In this document: positions 8,401 to 16,373 of the stretch, piece by piece
Layout of the letters: each line of letters begins with the position of its first letter
Numbering within the stretch: the first letter of the stretch is position 1
Made by a program: the position numbers and the translations under genes
From: JAGVPT01 sp049578505
GTDB taxonomy: Bacteria > Bacteroidota > Ignavibacteria > UBA10030 > UBA8401
DNA length: 64,000 nucleotides
Assembly: GCA_049578505.1 (NCBI GenBank)
Contig: JBAUMC010000007.1
Span: 1 to 64,000 of the forward strand
Direction of reading: 5' to 3'
Notes under the pieces: generated by a model
What the model saw: only the letters and a program-made list of their open reading frames with translations
What the model was told of the DNA's origin: nothing
The model's database searches: none

Positions 8401-9060
8401 CAAGATATCGCATCGCTTGCCGAGGTGTGGCGTTTGATGAGACCTGATATGAAGAGAAGGGGCAAAAGCCAGAAAGGCGACTGGAAAAGTGTATTTCATG
8501 AAACAGAAGTCTATAAGGCAATGAACAAGCCTGCTCATTATGGGCTTTTGATTTCCTGGCTCATTGCAGACAAGCTATCTCATTTCGACTTACCCGATGA
8601 CCCGGTTTCTGCAAAGGTAACTATGTTCGCTTTGCTGGGTCTGGAGAAACCTTTTGGAAAGGTTTTCGCTGCCGCCGGCCGGAATCATGAAGAGATGTTG
8701 CGGAACGTATGCCTGCTCCGTATCCTTGTTAAGCATCGAAATATTCTCACGGATGCAGATAAACATAATTGCTTTTTAAGAATGGAAGAGCTTTTTGAAG
8801 ATTATGATGTCCGAGAGTTTATTAAAATTAATCTCTATAGTGAAAAATGGTTTTACAACAAGGAATGTTTTGAGGAGATGATACATTGGCTGTTTTTGGT
8901 CTCGATCATTCATGAATGGAAAATGGATGCGACTTCTGGCCAGAGCAATACAGCGATGGCTATGCAAAAAATCATTTTCATGAATGAAATCGAGAAGCTT
9001 TCCAAGAAGTCATCGTATGAAAGCGAAAAATTGCGGGAACTTTTATCGTTGGAAAAATAA
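5479..9060 (+). CDS. Very large GH13 (alpha-amylase) family protein
   Basis: About 1193 residues with a GH13 TIM barrel in the middle. Conserved regions are visible: region I GIRLAGDMVPNHMG (about 425), region II IIRFDAAMTL with nucleophile Asp (about 550), region III LLLAEAFW with the acid Glu (about 615), and region IV as FMSNPDEQTA, where the usual HD is replaced by PDE. The roughly 300 residues before the barrel and 400 after it match no domain I recognise. There is no signal peptide, so an intracellular glucan enzyme is likely; whether hydrolase or transferase cannot be said. The start is uncertain: ATG 5479 has no good Shine-Dalgarno, and family-like sequence begins near EFHILAEVRDRYKFDESLF, about 27 residues in. 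Confidence 0.85.
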   Translation: MNVAPLFIRCTCFPTFQRPLPNYTPQCEFHILAEVRDRYKFDESLFSSNGNVIFPNFHAARVFAKKLNDARDLVRFPERGVKAGQLNALGLIDEIYHYILRLYEETANPGVFERAHNTLSTKIGGSAFQTVVDSFVALFPPLNVYKKDLPAEQYLTGRSGSRSNLHITIEELMLVYFANFNPAAAKFDELFTDKQLSEKAKYRTFIAELENFFKAERTFGPENQFIFDLLRAPILAHPDSLEAQLGYIKSKWGLLLSSKYLDRILGSLDLLQEENKIVFGGGGNAVVPSYDSKGSSGHLSYGSVESERFTSDLEWMPKVVLLAKNTYVWLDQLSKKYRRAITRLDEIPDEELDQLARWNFTGLWLIGLWERSNASRKIKQWTGNPEAVPSAYSLYEYEIARDLGGEDAFQNLSQRAWNRGIRLAGDMVPNHMGIYSRWVVEHPEYFIQSEYCPFPNYRFSGGDLSEIPDIQLRIEDGYWSRKDAAVVFQRIDTRTGKTTYMYHGNDGTNMPWNDTAQLDLLRADVREAVIQTIFHVARKFSIIRFDAAMTLTKKHFQRLWYPQPGTGGDIPSRADRALSKEEFDRLFPSEFWRDVVDRINQYMPSTLLLAEAFWLMEGYFVRTLGMHRVYNSAFMHMLMKEENEKYHQLIKNTLAFNPEILKRYVNFMSNPDEQTAIAQFGKDDKYFGAALMMVTLPGLPMFGHGQVEGYGEKYGMEYKRAYYDEYPDDQLVRRHEHEIFPVMKRRHLFSDVTNFELFEFYDSRGHVNHNVFAYSNASGGERALIFYHNKYEECKGWIRSAVLKSVQFENGERKNVQRTLGQALALNHGDNVFYVFKDYKSGLEFIRSGKELHERGMYAELKAFEYQIFLDFREIYDESGEYRAVARRLHGGGVQSINRVLTELRLAPIHEAAELLLSRDNISSLKLHCLGAREPAANAKVIDRVRRQFSGFVNEVKKYLHARNDVSTIEISFSQDIASLAEVWRLMRPDMKRRGKSQKGDWKSVFHETEVYKAMNKPAHYGLLISWLIADKLSHFDLPDDPVSAKVTMFALLGLEKPFGKVFAAAGRNHEEMLRNVCLLRILVKHRNILTDADKHNCFLRMEELFEDYDVREFIKINLYSEKWFYNKECFEEMIHWLFLVSIIHEWKMDATSGQSNTAMAMQKIIFMNEIEKLSKKSSYESEKLRELLSLEK

Positions 9061-9141
9061 TGAAAGATCGAACATCCATGCGTCAAGTTCGATACCATGA
9101 AAAGTGGCGAGCAAGTGAGTCTCTTTTTTCGATTTTTATCA

Positions 9142-9171
9142 TTGACTTTTCATTTTTTATCCGTATATTTG
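9142..9171 (+). promoter_or_regulatory. Bacteroidota-type promoter
   Basis: TTGACT (9142-9147), a 16-base spacer, then TATATTTG (9164-9171), an exact match to the TAnnTTTG -7 box of Bacteroidota. Transcription would begin near 9177-9180, just before the two hairpins. Confidence 0.65.
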
Positions 9172-9177
9172 TATCAG

Positions 9178-9258
9178 ACCTGTGTGACGCTTCCTCCCCT
9201 GAGCGTCGCACCTAGAAAGGGTCGAGCCTGGCGTTCCCCCCCAACGCCGGGCTTTTTT
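9178..9258 (+). ncRNA. Short structured transcript or attenuated leader
   Basis: Directly downstream of a good promoter lie two hairpins: stem 9182-9191 / 9202-9211 (GTGTGACGCT with AGCGTCGCAC) and the terminator stem 9225-9235 / 9243-9253. Together they would give an RNA of about 80 bases ending at a T-run. It has no sizeable reading frame and does not match 4.5S SRP RNA or another RNA I know. It is either a small RNA or a leader that limits transcription into the 100-residue membrane protein gene at 9294. Confidence 0.45.
9225..9258 (+). terminator. Strong rho-independent terminator
   Basis: An 11-bp stem AGCCTGGCGTT (9225-9235) / AACGCCGGGCT (9243-9253) with one G-T pair and a 7-base C loop, followed by TTTTTT. 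It lies between a promoter and the next gene rather than directly after a gene. Confidence 0.8.
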
Positions 9259-9293
9259 ATTAATCGAGTACTCCGTTAACGAGAGGTCAGCCA

Positions 9294-9596
9294 ATGGCTA
9301 AGGTCAACAAAGAAAAAGAAAAACTTGCAAAGCGAAAAGCGAAAAAAATAGATGTGCTTCCACTTGATGCGATAAATTACAAGATTCTAATTTCCGGAGT
9401 TGTGGTAATAATTTTAGGTTACCTTGCTCTCGGGATGGAACCGTGGGATGGTTTTATGGCGTTGACTGTCGCACCGATCCTGCTTCTCGTTGGTTACTGT
9501 ATCGTCATTCCTGTTGGAATCATCTACAGAAAAAAGAAAGTTGATATTGCCGTTCCGACGGCGCAAGTCCAAGGTGAACCGACTCCCCAAAACTAA
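9294..9596 (+). CDS. Small two-helix membrane protein (DUF3098-like)
   Basis: A 100-residue protein with a very lysine-rich N-terminus (about residues 3-18), two transmembrane segments (about 29-46, ILISGVVVIILGYLALGM, and 54-76) and a short polar tail. The layout fits the DUF3098 family of small Bacteroidota inner-membrane proteins; the assignment rests on topology, not a clear motif. GAGAGGT sits 8 bases before the ATG. It converges with the phosphate transporter gene. Confidence 0.65.
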   Translation: MAKVNKEKEKLAKRKAKKIDVLPLDAINYKILISGVVVIILGYLALGMEPWDGFMALTVAPILLLVGYCIVIPVGIIYRKKKVDIAVPTAQVQGEPTPQN

Positions 9597-9645
9597 TTCG
9601 ACAAGGGGAGGGTTAAGCTGTCAGACATTTTCTAGAATGAATTTC

Positions 9646-10635
9646 TTACCGGAAAAAAGGGGAAAGAATCAAGTAGGTCAAGGCGGAAACTATCGCCGAA
9701 AGAGGTATTGTTAATATCCACGCTGTTACAATTCTGCCAGCAACTCCCCACCGCACTGCAGACAATCTTTTCGTCGCGCCGACTCCCATAATCGCTCCAG
9801 TGATGGTGTGTGTCGTGCTCACGCTGATGCCGCCAAATGCCGTCGCTAGCAGAGTGATGCCTCCGGCAGTTTCGGCGCAGAACCCATCCGCCGGTTTCAA
9901 TTTGGTGACTTTTTGCCCCATGGTCTTTACAATTCTCCATCCGCCGAAAAGTGTTCCGGATGCAATTGCGATATGGGAACATATTATCACCCAAAACGGG
10001 ACATGAAAGACCGCTAGGTATCCAGCTGAGACGAGCAATCCGGTAATGATGCCCATCGTTTTTTGCGCATCGTTGGTCCCGTGCCCTAAACTGTAGAGTG
10101 CCGCTGAGAGCAATTGAAGTCTGCGGAAAAGACGATTGATTTTTGATGACGGCTTTTTATTGAATATCCACATAAGGATGACCATCAGCGTGAATGCAAT
10201 CGCCATTCCAATCAGCGGGGCAAGGACGATGAAGACGAGGGTCATTGTCCAACCGCTGAAAAGAATTGAGCCGAACCCAGCCTTAGCAATGGCGGCGCCT
10301 GCATAACCACCCATGAGGGCGTGTGAAGAGCTCGACGGAAGACCGAAGTACCATGTAATCAAATTCCAAACGATCGCTCCCAACAACCCGCAGAGAATAA
10401 CATACTCATTGACGCTCTCAAGCCTTACTAGACCCGCCCCGATTGTTTTTGCGACCCGGACATCAAAGAGAAATGCAGCAACCAAATTAAAAAAGGCTGC
10501 CCACACGACGGCTTTACGCGGTGTCAGAACACGAGTCGAGACGATGGTCGCGATAGAATTTGCAGAATCATGGAACCCGTTCAGAAAGTCGAAAACCAGA
10601 GCAACGAGGATAATAAAGATGACTAAGGAGAGCAT
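9646..10635 (-). CDS. pit: PiT family inorganic phosphate transporter
   Basis: This 329-residue integral membrane protein is a PiT-type phosphate permease. The duplicated family signature is present: GFHDSANSIATIVSTRVLTP in the first half and GHGTNDAQKTMGII in the second, each with the conserved (H/N)D(S/A)(A/Q) core; LPSSSSHALMGG is also typical. About nine hydrophobic helices are visible. At 329 residues it is of the short bacterial kind. It is the second gene of an operon with the DUF47 gene, 21 bases downstream of it, an arrangement common for low-affinity phosphate uptake. Confidence 0.95.
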   Translation of the reverse strand: MLSLVIFIILVALVFDFLNGFHDSANSIATIVSTRVLTPRKAVVWAAFFNLVAAFLFDVRVAKTIGAGLVRLESVNEYVILCGLLGAIVWNLITWYFGLPSSSSHALMGGYAGAAIAKAGFGSILFSGWTMTLVFIVLAPLIGMAIAFTLMVILMWIFNKKPSSKINRLFRRLQLLSAALYSLGHGTNDAQKTMGIITGLLVSAGYLAVFHVPFWVIICSHIAIASGTLFGGWRIVKTMGQKVTKLKPADGFCAETAGGITLLATAFGGISVSTTHTITGAIMGVGATKRLSAVRWGVAGRIVTAWILTIPLSAIVSALTYLILSPFFR

Positions 10636-10656
10636 TATTTCAAACGGAGTGATTGG

Positions 10657-11304
10657 TTAGGCATGTTTGATCACAATTCCTTCTAGCACATTCGCTACAT
10701 CTTCGCATTTATCAGTGGCGGTTTCTAATCCCACATATATTTCCTTCAGTTTGATGATCTGAATCGGATCTTTTTCCTTTTCAAAAAGTTCTGCAATAGA
10801 ACGTTCAAATACATCGTCCGCCGCATTTTCGTATTCATTGATCTTGAGGAAAACCTTCTGTAGTTCATCGAATTGCTGAATGTTTCGCAAAAGACTTACC
10901 CCCCGATGAACTTCATTGATGGAAAGGGTGAGGATGTCGGCTAATTGCGCCATCTTTGGCGGCCACTTTTCTAATTTATAGAGATAGAACCGCCCCGCGC
11001 TGCCGTCCATATGGTCAAGAATATCGTCCAACGAGGATGCAAGGGTGTAGATGTCTTCTCTGTCGAGGGGAGTGACGAACGTTGAATTGAGTTCAGAAAA
11101 AATTTTATGCGTAACAGTATCTCCTTCATGTTCGTGGTCATGAATCTGATTGATCAGACCCTCGATTTCAGATTTATTTTTTACTCGGGAAAACCGTTGC
11201 ATAACTTCTGCAGCTTTAACGAGGTTTTGAGATGATTCTTCTAGCAATGTAAAGAACTTATCGTCTTTTGGGAGAAGTTTGTGAATGAGTTGGTCAAATT
11301 TCAT
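10657..11304 (-). CDS. DUF47 (PhoU-like) phosphate transport regulator
   Basis: A 215-residue, all-helical DUF47 protein, related to PhoU. Typical family features are LLPKDDKFFTLLEESSQNLV at the N-terminus, HDHEHEGDTVTHKIFSELN (about 52-70), FVTPLDREDIYTLASSLDDI (about 73) and VFERSIAELFE. These acidic/His-rich PhoU motifs probably bind metal. Such proteins are encoded beside PiT transporters and modulate them. A TAATTTG on the minus strand (11354-11360) may be part of its promoter. Confidence 0.93.
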   Translation of the reverse strand: MKFDQLIHKLLPKDDKFFTLLEESSQNLVKAAEVMQRFSRVKNKSEIEGLINQIHDHEHEGDTVTHKIFSELNSTFVTPLDREDIYTLASSLDDILDHMDGSAGRFYLYKLEKWPPKMAQLADILTLSINEVHRGVSLLRNIQQFDELQKVFLKINEYENAADDVFERSIAELFEKEKDPIQIIKLKEIYVGLETATDKCEDVANVLEGIVIKHA

Positions 11305-11526
11305 GGAGGGCGCTTTGGAATTGTTGTGGGGCTACTTTTTCCGTCGCTAAGGTACAAATTAAGTATTTGGGATACAATCATTTTTTCACATGGTGCATTA
11401 TATAAGAATCTTCTTGATAATCCTTGACAGCTTTGTTATTATAGACCGATGATTTTTGTAAGAACATTTTCACATTGTGAGAGAGAGACAATACCAATTC
11501 ACTTTTGACTCATTAGGGGTGCACAT

Positions 11527-12960
11527 ATGGGTAAAGCAGGCGGATTCCTTCAATATCAGCGCGTCAGTCCGACGTACCGTCCGGTCGCCGACCGTATACA
11601 CGATTTTCGCGAATTTATTAATCTTCTCTCCGAGGAGGAAGTTCGGCGTCAAGGAGCCCGATGTATGAGTTGCGGCGTCCCATTCTGTCATTGGTTAGGA
11701 TGTCCGCTTCATAATGACATTCCTAATTGGAATGACCTTGTATACCATGGCCAATGGCGAGAAGCATATCAACAACTTGAATGGACGAGCACGTTTCCAG
11801 AAATTGCAGCCAGGGTATGTCCGGCATTATGCGAAGCTTCGTGCACTCTGTCGGTTAATATCAGCCCAGTATCGATCCGGCAAATCGAATTGTTTATTGC
11901 GGAGCGGGCTTTTGAAAATGGCTGGGTTATTCCTTCCCCGCCACTGCTTGAAACGAACAAACGTATTACTGTTATCGGATCCGGGCCTGCGGGATTGGCG
12001 GCGGCACAAAGATTGCGGCGGCTCGGTCATTCCGTCACGGTCTTTGAAAAAGCTGACAAAGTCGGAGGGATACTCCGTTACGGCATTCCCGATTTCAAGC
12101 TCGAAAAATGGGTCATCGATAGGCGATTGTTGCAGATGAGGGGGGAGGGCGTTCACTTTGAAACCAACGTGAATGTTGGAGAAGATATTTCTTCAAAGGA
12201 GCTGCAACAATCTTTCGAAGCCATCATACTCACTCTAGGATCGGGCCAACCAAGAGATTTGCGGGTTCCAGGTTGCGAGCTCGAAGGCGTTTATCAGGCG
12301 ATGGATTATCTCACCCAGTCGAATATGTACGTGGCCGGCACCAAGAAGCAGGATGAGATCATCTGGGTGGCGGGAAAGAATGTCGTCGTGATAGGAGGCG
12401 GTGATACAGGTAATGACTGCGTGGGCACGGCAATTCGCCAAGGTGCGAAAACAGTGCAACAATTTGAAATTCTTCCAAAACCCCGCGAATGGGATAAGCC
12501 TTTTAACCCGGACTGGCCTGATTGGCCAAAAGTTTTAAGGAATTCCTCCTCGCATGAAGAGGGTTGTTATCGTGATTGGTCGGTTGAGACTAAGGAGTTT
12601 TTGGGGAGTGGGCCGAGGCTAGAAAAAGGGAATTTCGTGCGAGTTGATTGGATCAAGGATGAACGCGGAAATGAACGGGAGATGTTTGAAATACCCGGGT
12701 CTGATTTTTCCGTCGATGTAGATTTCGTGTTTCTAGCGATGGGTTTTGTTCACGTTAAGCATGGGAAACTTATTCATGACCTTGAAGTGGCGCTGGACGA
12801 GAGAGGAAATATAAAGACCGATGGGAAGTATGCTACTTCCGTTCGCGGTGTGTTTGCAGCCGGGGATGCCATGACAGGGGCCAGCCTAGTTGCGCGGGCG
12901 ATGCGCCATGGCCGGGAAGCTGCAGGAGCTTGTCACGAGTTCCTCGTTCAACTAAATTAG
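11527..12960 (+). CDS. gltD: Glutamate synthase small subunit-like FAD oxidoreductase
   Basis: A 477-residue GltD-type protein. It has the N-terminal cysteine cluster (RCMSCGVPFCH about 45-55, GCPLHNDIPNW, then RVCPALCEASC about 98) that binds two 4Fe-4S clusters, an FAD-binding GSGPAGLAAAQRL (about 151) and a second nucleotide-binding VVIGGGDTGNDC (about 290). In glutamate synthase it passes electrons from NAD(P)H to the large subunit. No gltB is adjacent, so it may pair with a distant large subunit or serve another partner. Upstream, TTGACA at about 11427 may belong to its promoter. Confidence 0.92.
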   Translation: MGKAGGFLQYQRVSPTYRPVADRIHDFREFINLLSEEEVRRQGARCMSCGVPFCHWLGCPLHNDIPNWNDLVYHGQWREAYQQLEWTSTFPEIAARVCPALCEASCTLSVNISPVSIRQIELFIAERAFENGWVIPSPPLLETNKRITVIGSGPAGLAAAQRLRRLGHSVTVFEKADKVGGILRYGIPDFKLEKWVIDRRLLQMRGEGVHFETNVNVGEDISSKELQQSFEAIILTLGSGQPRDLRVPGCELEGVYQAMDYLTQSNMYVAGTKKQDEIIWVAGKNVVVIGGGDTGNDCVGTAIRQGAKTVQQFEILPKPREWDKPFNPDWPDWPKVLRNSSSHEEGCYRDWSVETKEFLGSGPRLEKGNFVRVDWIKDERGNEREMFEIPGSDFSVDVDFVFLAMGFVHVKHGKLIHDLEVALDERGNIKTDGKYATSVRGVFAAGDAMTGASLVARAMRHGREAAGACHEFLVQLN

Positions 12961-13104
12961 ACGCAATGAGGTACGAAGATCCTTTTCCAACCTTTGTTTC
13001 GACTCCTTCATCCGAAGTTGTCGATGTGAAGCGAATGCTTATGCTTTAATGTCGTCGGAGCATTTCCTTTTGGAATCGTTGCATCTCCACCGTTCCCGGT
13101 AGTT

Positions 13105-13404
13105 TTATAATCCCCGAGGAGTTACTGCTTTCATCGGACAATACTCATAGTTGTGTATCACCGATGCAGGATCGTTTTCCATAAGTTCTCTAATCTGTTC
13201 CTCGCTGTCCACCTCAATAATGCCAAGCCCATAAACCCCTTTTGGATCGAGCACAGGACCGAAGATCAGCATAACCCCTTTTTTCATATACTCTTTCCAG
13301 TACGCTGTATGCTGTTGCACAATTTGTTTTTCCTCATCTGTCATCGTTTGAGCAAAATTGGGACGGCGCGGAGTAAGTTTCAATACAAAATGCTTTTTGT
13401 CCAT
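13105..13404 (-). CDS. YciI-related protein
   Basis: A 99-residue protein with the YCII ferredoxin-like fold: HFVLKLTPRRPNF strand, MTDEEKQIVQQHTAYW helix with the conserved His, LIFGPVLDP (usual G-P motif), GLGIIEVDSEEQIRELM and the closing NDPASVIHNYEYCPMK. Members are small dimeric proteins of poorly known activity, perhaps hydrolases or dehydrochlorinase-like. It stands alone between non-coding stretches. Confidence 0.88.
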   Translation of the reverse strand: MDKKHFVLKLTPRRPNFAQTMTDEEKQIVQQHTAYWKEYMKKGVMLIFGPVLDPKGVYGLGIIEVDSEEQIRELMENDPASVIHNYEYCPMKAVTPRGL

Positions 13405-13602
13405 GATTTAAGTTGGTAATTTTGTTATTAACCCAGACATAAAAATACTACTCCATAGGAATCAGTGTTAATGTTGCCGGGAGATTCACTACCAATTTAA
13501 CAATTTTTGCTCACATAGTAATGACTAACAACTGCTATTTTTTCAGGAGAATGATTGGGGGGAGGTGAAGGGATTTCTGGAGGTGGCATACTCTCAATGT
13601 AA

Positions 13603-13680
13603 CTGTCATTCCGGCGAAAGTAGGCAGAAGGCGCGAATCGACAAGAATCCATTCCATTATACCTGGATGCCCGCTTTTCC
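13603..13680 (+). repeat. Possible dispersed repeat in a gene-free stretch
   Basis: The 385 bases between the YciI gene and the acyltransferase gene hold no convincing gene; a short frame at 13565-13774 has repeat-like composition. Bases 13603-13680 contain TGTCATTCCGGCGAAAG and, about 60 bases on, CTGGATGCCCGC, the two ends of a widely seen family of intergenic REP-like elements. The inner part is degenerate, so this would be an old copy. Confidence 0.45.
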
Positions 13681-13789
13681 CAAAGGGTTGCCTTCAGTTG
13701 AAGGACTTAAAAACAATCCTGTTCGCCCGAAGAGCGCAATAAGAATAAAGAAAGGGCCGCAGCAATTGCAATAAACTTGCAAAGTCGAT

Positions 13790-14566
13790 TCACACAGCAC
13801 CGGCCATTTTACTGTAGTGCTGCTTATAATTACCAACAATCCTTTCTGTTTCAACTAACGTAAAAAAATCGGTGGTTCCGAACTGCCGATCATATGCCGG
13901 TTCGCCGCAGACCATCGCCCCAAGGCGGAGATAGCCCTTTAGGAGAGGAGGAAATTTTTGAACTATTGGGTTCTCTTTCTCCACCGGAGTCTGTGAATGG
14001 AGCATGTTCACCGCACACCGTCGCGTAGGAAATACCCTGTACACTTCAGGTGCAAAATGATATTTTTGAAGGAAGGCAAATGCCTGCGAAATCTCATCCT
14101 CATCCGAGCTGTGAAGGCTTGCACACCCGAACATTGTAGTGATATTATGGATCTCTGCATATCGTGCAATGCCCATCCACAATAGATTCGCCACCGGAAG
14201 AGACCGGTATTCTTTTGCAACGCACGATCGGCCGAGCTCCAAAGATCGTCCTGGAAGGCTTTTGATGCGAGTAAGGTCAAATTCATTTTCCGAGTAAAAT
14301 CCGAAACTTTTATCCGCTTTTTCCTGCCGCAACAATCGGTATGTTCCTACAATATTGTCGGTATGCCTGTCTTTTACAATCAGATGATCACAAAAGGTGT
14401 CATAAACATCAGAGTCGAACCCCGTCTCGTATGAAGATTGCAGCCCTTCGTTTAACTCTAGGTTGAAGACACTAAATCGGAGTTTAAGTGCTGATTCAAC
14501 TTCATCTAAGTATTCGGCGATTTTCACCTCAAAGAATGGTGTCGACGCTAGGAGATGCTGGTACAT
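13790..14566 (-). CDS. OlsB-like GNAT N-acyltransferase
   Basis: A 258-residue protein of the ornithine N-acyltransferase (OlsB) / hemolysin-like GNAT group, which move an acyl chain from acyl-ACP to an amino acid or amine to make aminolipids. Seen: VESALKLRFSVFNLE (about 21-35), DHLIVKDRHTDNIVGTYRLL (about 60-79), GRSLELGRSCVAKEYR (about 107), FGCASLHSSD (about 147), and a VCGEPAYDRQFGTTDFFTL tail with the Asp-Phe-x-x-x-Asp family pattern. The start at 14566 has GGAGG 7 bases upstream and beats an in-frame ATG at 14620. Its acceptor is unknown; ornithine is only one option. Confidence 0.85.
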   Translation of the reverse strand: MYQHLLASTPFFEVKIAEYLDEVESALKLRFSVFNLELNEGLQSSYETGFDSDVYDTFCDHLIVKDRHTDNIVGTYRLLRQEKADKSFGFYSENEFDLTRIKSLPGRSLELGRSCVAKEYRSLPVANLLWMGIARYAEIHNITTMFGCASLHSSDEDEISQAFAFLQKYHFAPEVYRVFPTRRCAVNMLHSQTPVEKENPIVQKFPPLLKGYLRLGAMVCGEPAYDRQFGTTDFFTLVETERIVGNYKQHYSKMAGAV

Positions 14567-14783
14567 GTTTTTGCCTCCGCAAATAATATTTTTAAGAAAG
14601 GTAGCGCCGATGTGTTTCATTAATATTACCCTCTCATAATGATCATGTTATCAAACAACGAGGAATAAGTCTTCGAGATCGCATTAGCATCGGTTTAGGG
14701 TAAATTGTGCTGGTAACTTCTGAGTAAAGATTTGTTAACCCTTTCTTTATCCTCAGGTAAAGGCCTTACGCTAACTTTGCGAC

Positions 14784-15842
14784 GTGAAAAAGAACACCAA
14801 GAGAGTGCAAACAATTATTCGAATGTTGTCGCTTGCAGTCGGGGGAGTGCTTCTTGTTGTTATTTTTCGAGGCGTAGATTTTCCTGCGACGGTTTCACTT
14901 ATAGAAAATGTCGGATACTATTTCCTACCCATTTACGCCGTGTACGGTTTTGGCTGTCTTCTTGATACAGCCGCCTGGAAAATTATCCTCGATATTCCCG
15001 GCAAAACCATATCATTTGGAAAGCTCCTGCAGATACATATTGCAGGCGAATCGATGTATCGGTTTATACCTGCGGGGGTCATTGTCGGCGAGGGGGTAAA
15101 AATTTTCTTGTTAAAAAAACAGAGCCATTTTACCGGTCCGCAAATAATATCTAGTCTGGTAATTCGAAAATTATTAATGGGATTAAGTCAGGGGATCTAC
15201 ATTGGGAGCGGTTTCTTTTTAGGAATTCTCTTAGCCCAAAGAATAGGCCTTATTGAAATCACCTCTCTCAGCTTGTCATTGTTCATCCTCGTGATATTTC
15301 TTCTGATGGGCGTGATGCTTTCACGGGGGCTTCTCTTTGATTGGGCGTTCCGGGTTCTCCGTTCAATACCGTTTATTAGGGGTAGGGTTGAACGGCAATC
15401 TTTGTTTTTTGAGAGGACCGATATTGTGCTGAAGGATTTTTTTATCCACAAACGACGTAAAAGCGTTTTCGCTTGTTTATTATTTTTCGGAGGATGGTTG
15501 ACCGAAATGCTAGAGACATACCTTATTCTTGTCGCTCTTGGTACGAAAGTTCTACTTTACCAGGTAATGTTATTCGAACCTGTTGTCTCTTTAATGAGGT
15601 CCCTTGCATTTGTTTTGCCGGGCGGCCTCGGTGTAATTGATTCGGGATATCTTACGGCGTTTGCCTCAGTGGGAATTGGGACCGCGTTGATTGGCGGTGT
15701 TGCCTTTGTCATCATCAAGCGAAGCAAAGAACTGTTCTGGATTATCATCGGACTTGTTTTGATGTGGCTGCAGGGAGGCAAGGTTCCCGATAATACTCTA
15801 GTGCCTTCGCTTAAACCGGGAATTGCTCCTGAAATAATATGA
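14784..15842 (+). CDS. Flippase-like (UPF0104/AglD-type) integral membrane protein
   Basis: A 352-residue polytopic membrane protein of the lysylphosphatidylglycerol synthetase transmembrane-like family. Eight or so hydrophobic helices are visible. Family-type segments are DTAAWKIILD (about 61), IPAGVIVGEGVKIFLL (about 93) and LPGGLGVIDSGYLTAF (about 275-290), the last matching the G-G-x-G-x-x-E/D loop. Members are thought to move lipid-linked sugars or lipids across membranes. The start is a GTG. It lies near an acyltransferase and a fatty acid hydroxylase remnant, in keeping with a lipid role. Confidence 0.83.
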   Translation: MKKNTKRVQTIIRMLSLAVGGVLLVVIFRGVDFPATVSLIENVGYYFLPIYAVYGFGCLLDTAAWKIILDIPGKTISFGKLLQIHIAGESMYRFIPAGVIVGEGVKIFLLKKQSHFTGPQIISSLVIRKLLMGLSQGIYIGSGFFLGILLAQRIGLIEITSLSLSLFILVIFLLMGVMLSRGLLFDWAFRVLRSIPFIRGRVERQSLFFERTDIVLKDFFIHKRRKSVFACLLFFGGWLTEMLETYLILVALGTKVLLYQVMLFEPVVSLMRSLAFVLPGGLGVIDSGYLTAFASVGIGTALIGGVAFVIIKRSKELFWIIIGLVLMWLQGGKVPDNTLVPSLKPGIAPEII

Positions 15843-16197
15843 AAAAGAAAATTCTCTTTTCAATCTTTTCGGCGCGGCGCCCGAAATCGTTTTGATAAAG
15901 GGAATTGTCGATGCCGTCTGGGGAATGTATATCCATTCCAATATTGACGTTCGTGCCGGGTGGCTCCAATATGTTTGTAACGGACCGGAGATGCATCGAT
16001 GGCATCATGCAAAAGGAAAAGGTAATACCGTCAATTATTCAACGAAACTCGCGATATGGGATTGGATATTTGGAATTGCATTTCTCCCTATCGCAAAAAA
16101 ACCATCTTCATACGGACTCACCTATTTAAACTTTCCGCAAGGATATTTCCTTCAGCAGTTGTTTGTGTTTCGTCCATTCCGGAAACAGAAGGCCTGA
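15838..16197 (+). pseudogene. 5'-truncated fatty acid hydroxylase / sterol desaturase remnant
   Basis: An open frame of about 118 codons carries only the C-terminal third of a fatty acid hydroxylase superfamily protein: AAPEIVLIKGIVDAVWGMYI, then IHSNIDVRAGWL and EMHRWHHAKGKGN, the last being the diiron-ligand HxxHH motif. The N-terminal membrane helices and first two His boxes are missing; upstream of 15838 the frame meets TAA, and no ATG precedes the homologous part. The upstream neighbour's stop lies at 15840-15842, so the deletion joins the two genes directly. Probably a non-functional leftover. Confidence 0.75.
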
Positions 16198-16289
16198 CCT
16201 TGACAAGGTTAGCGTCATAGAACAGCATTCACCCTCGCTAATATAGCCACCTCTTTTTGCATTTCATCCTTTGTTTTCGTCACTTCGTC

Positions 16290-16308
16290 GGAAATCTCTA
16301 CGATTTCC
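16290..16308. promoter_or_regulatory. Inverted repeat upstream of TPR/ABC operon
   Basis: GGAAATC (16290-16296) and GATTTCC (16302-16308) form a perfect 7-bp inverted repeat with a 5-base spacer, 66 bases before the first gene of the seven-gene operon. It could be an operator; it is not the direct-repeat pattern usual for LytTR regulators. Confidence 0.35.
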
Positions 16309-16373
16309 TCTCTGCTTAACCTATTTTATGCCCTGTAATTCCGATCGCAATAATACCGAAAGGGAGGAATGCC

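Noticed and set aside
13565..13774. Open frame of 69 codons
   Set aside because: It runs through repeat-like intergenic sequence, has no recognisable domain and composition unlike neighbouring genes.
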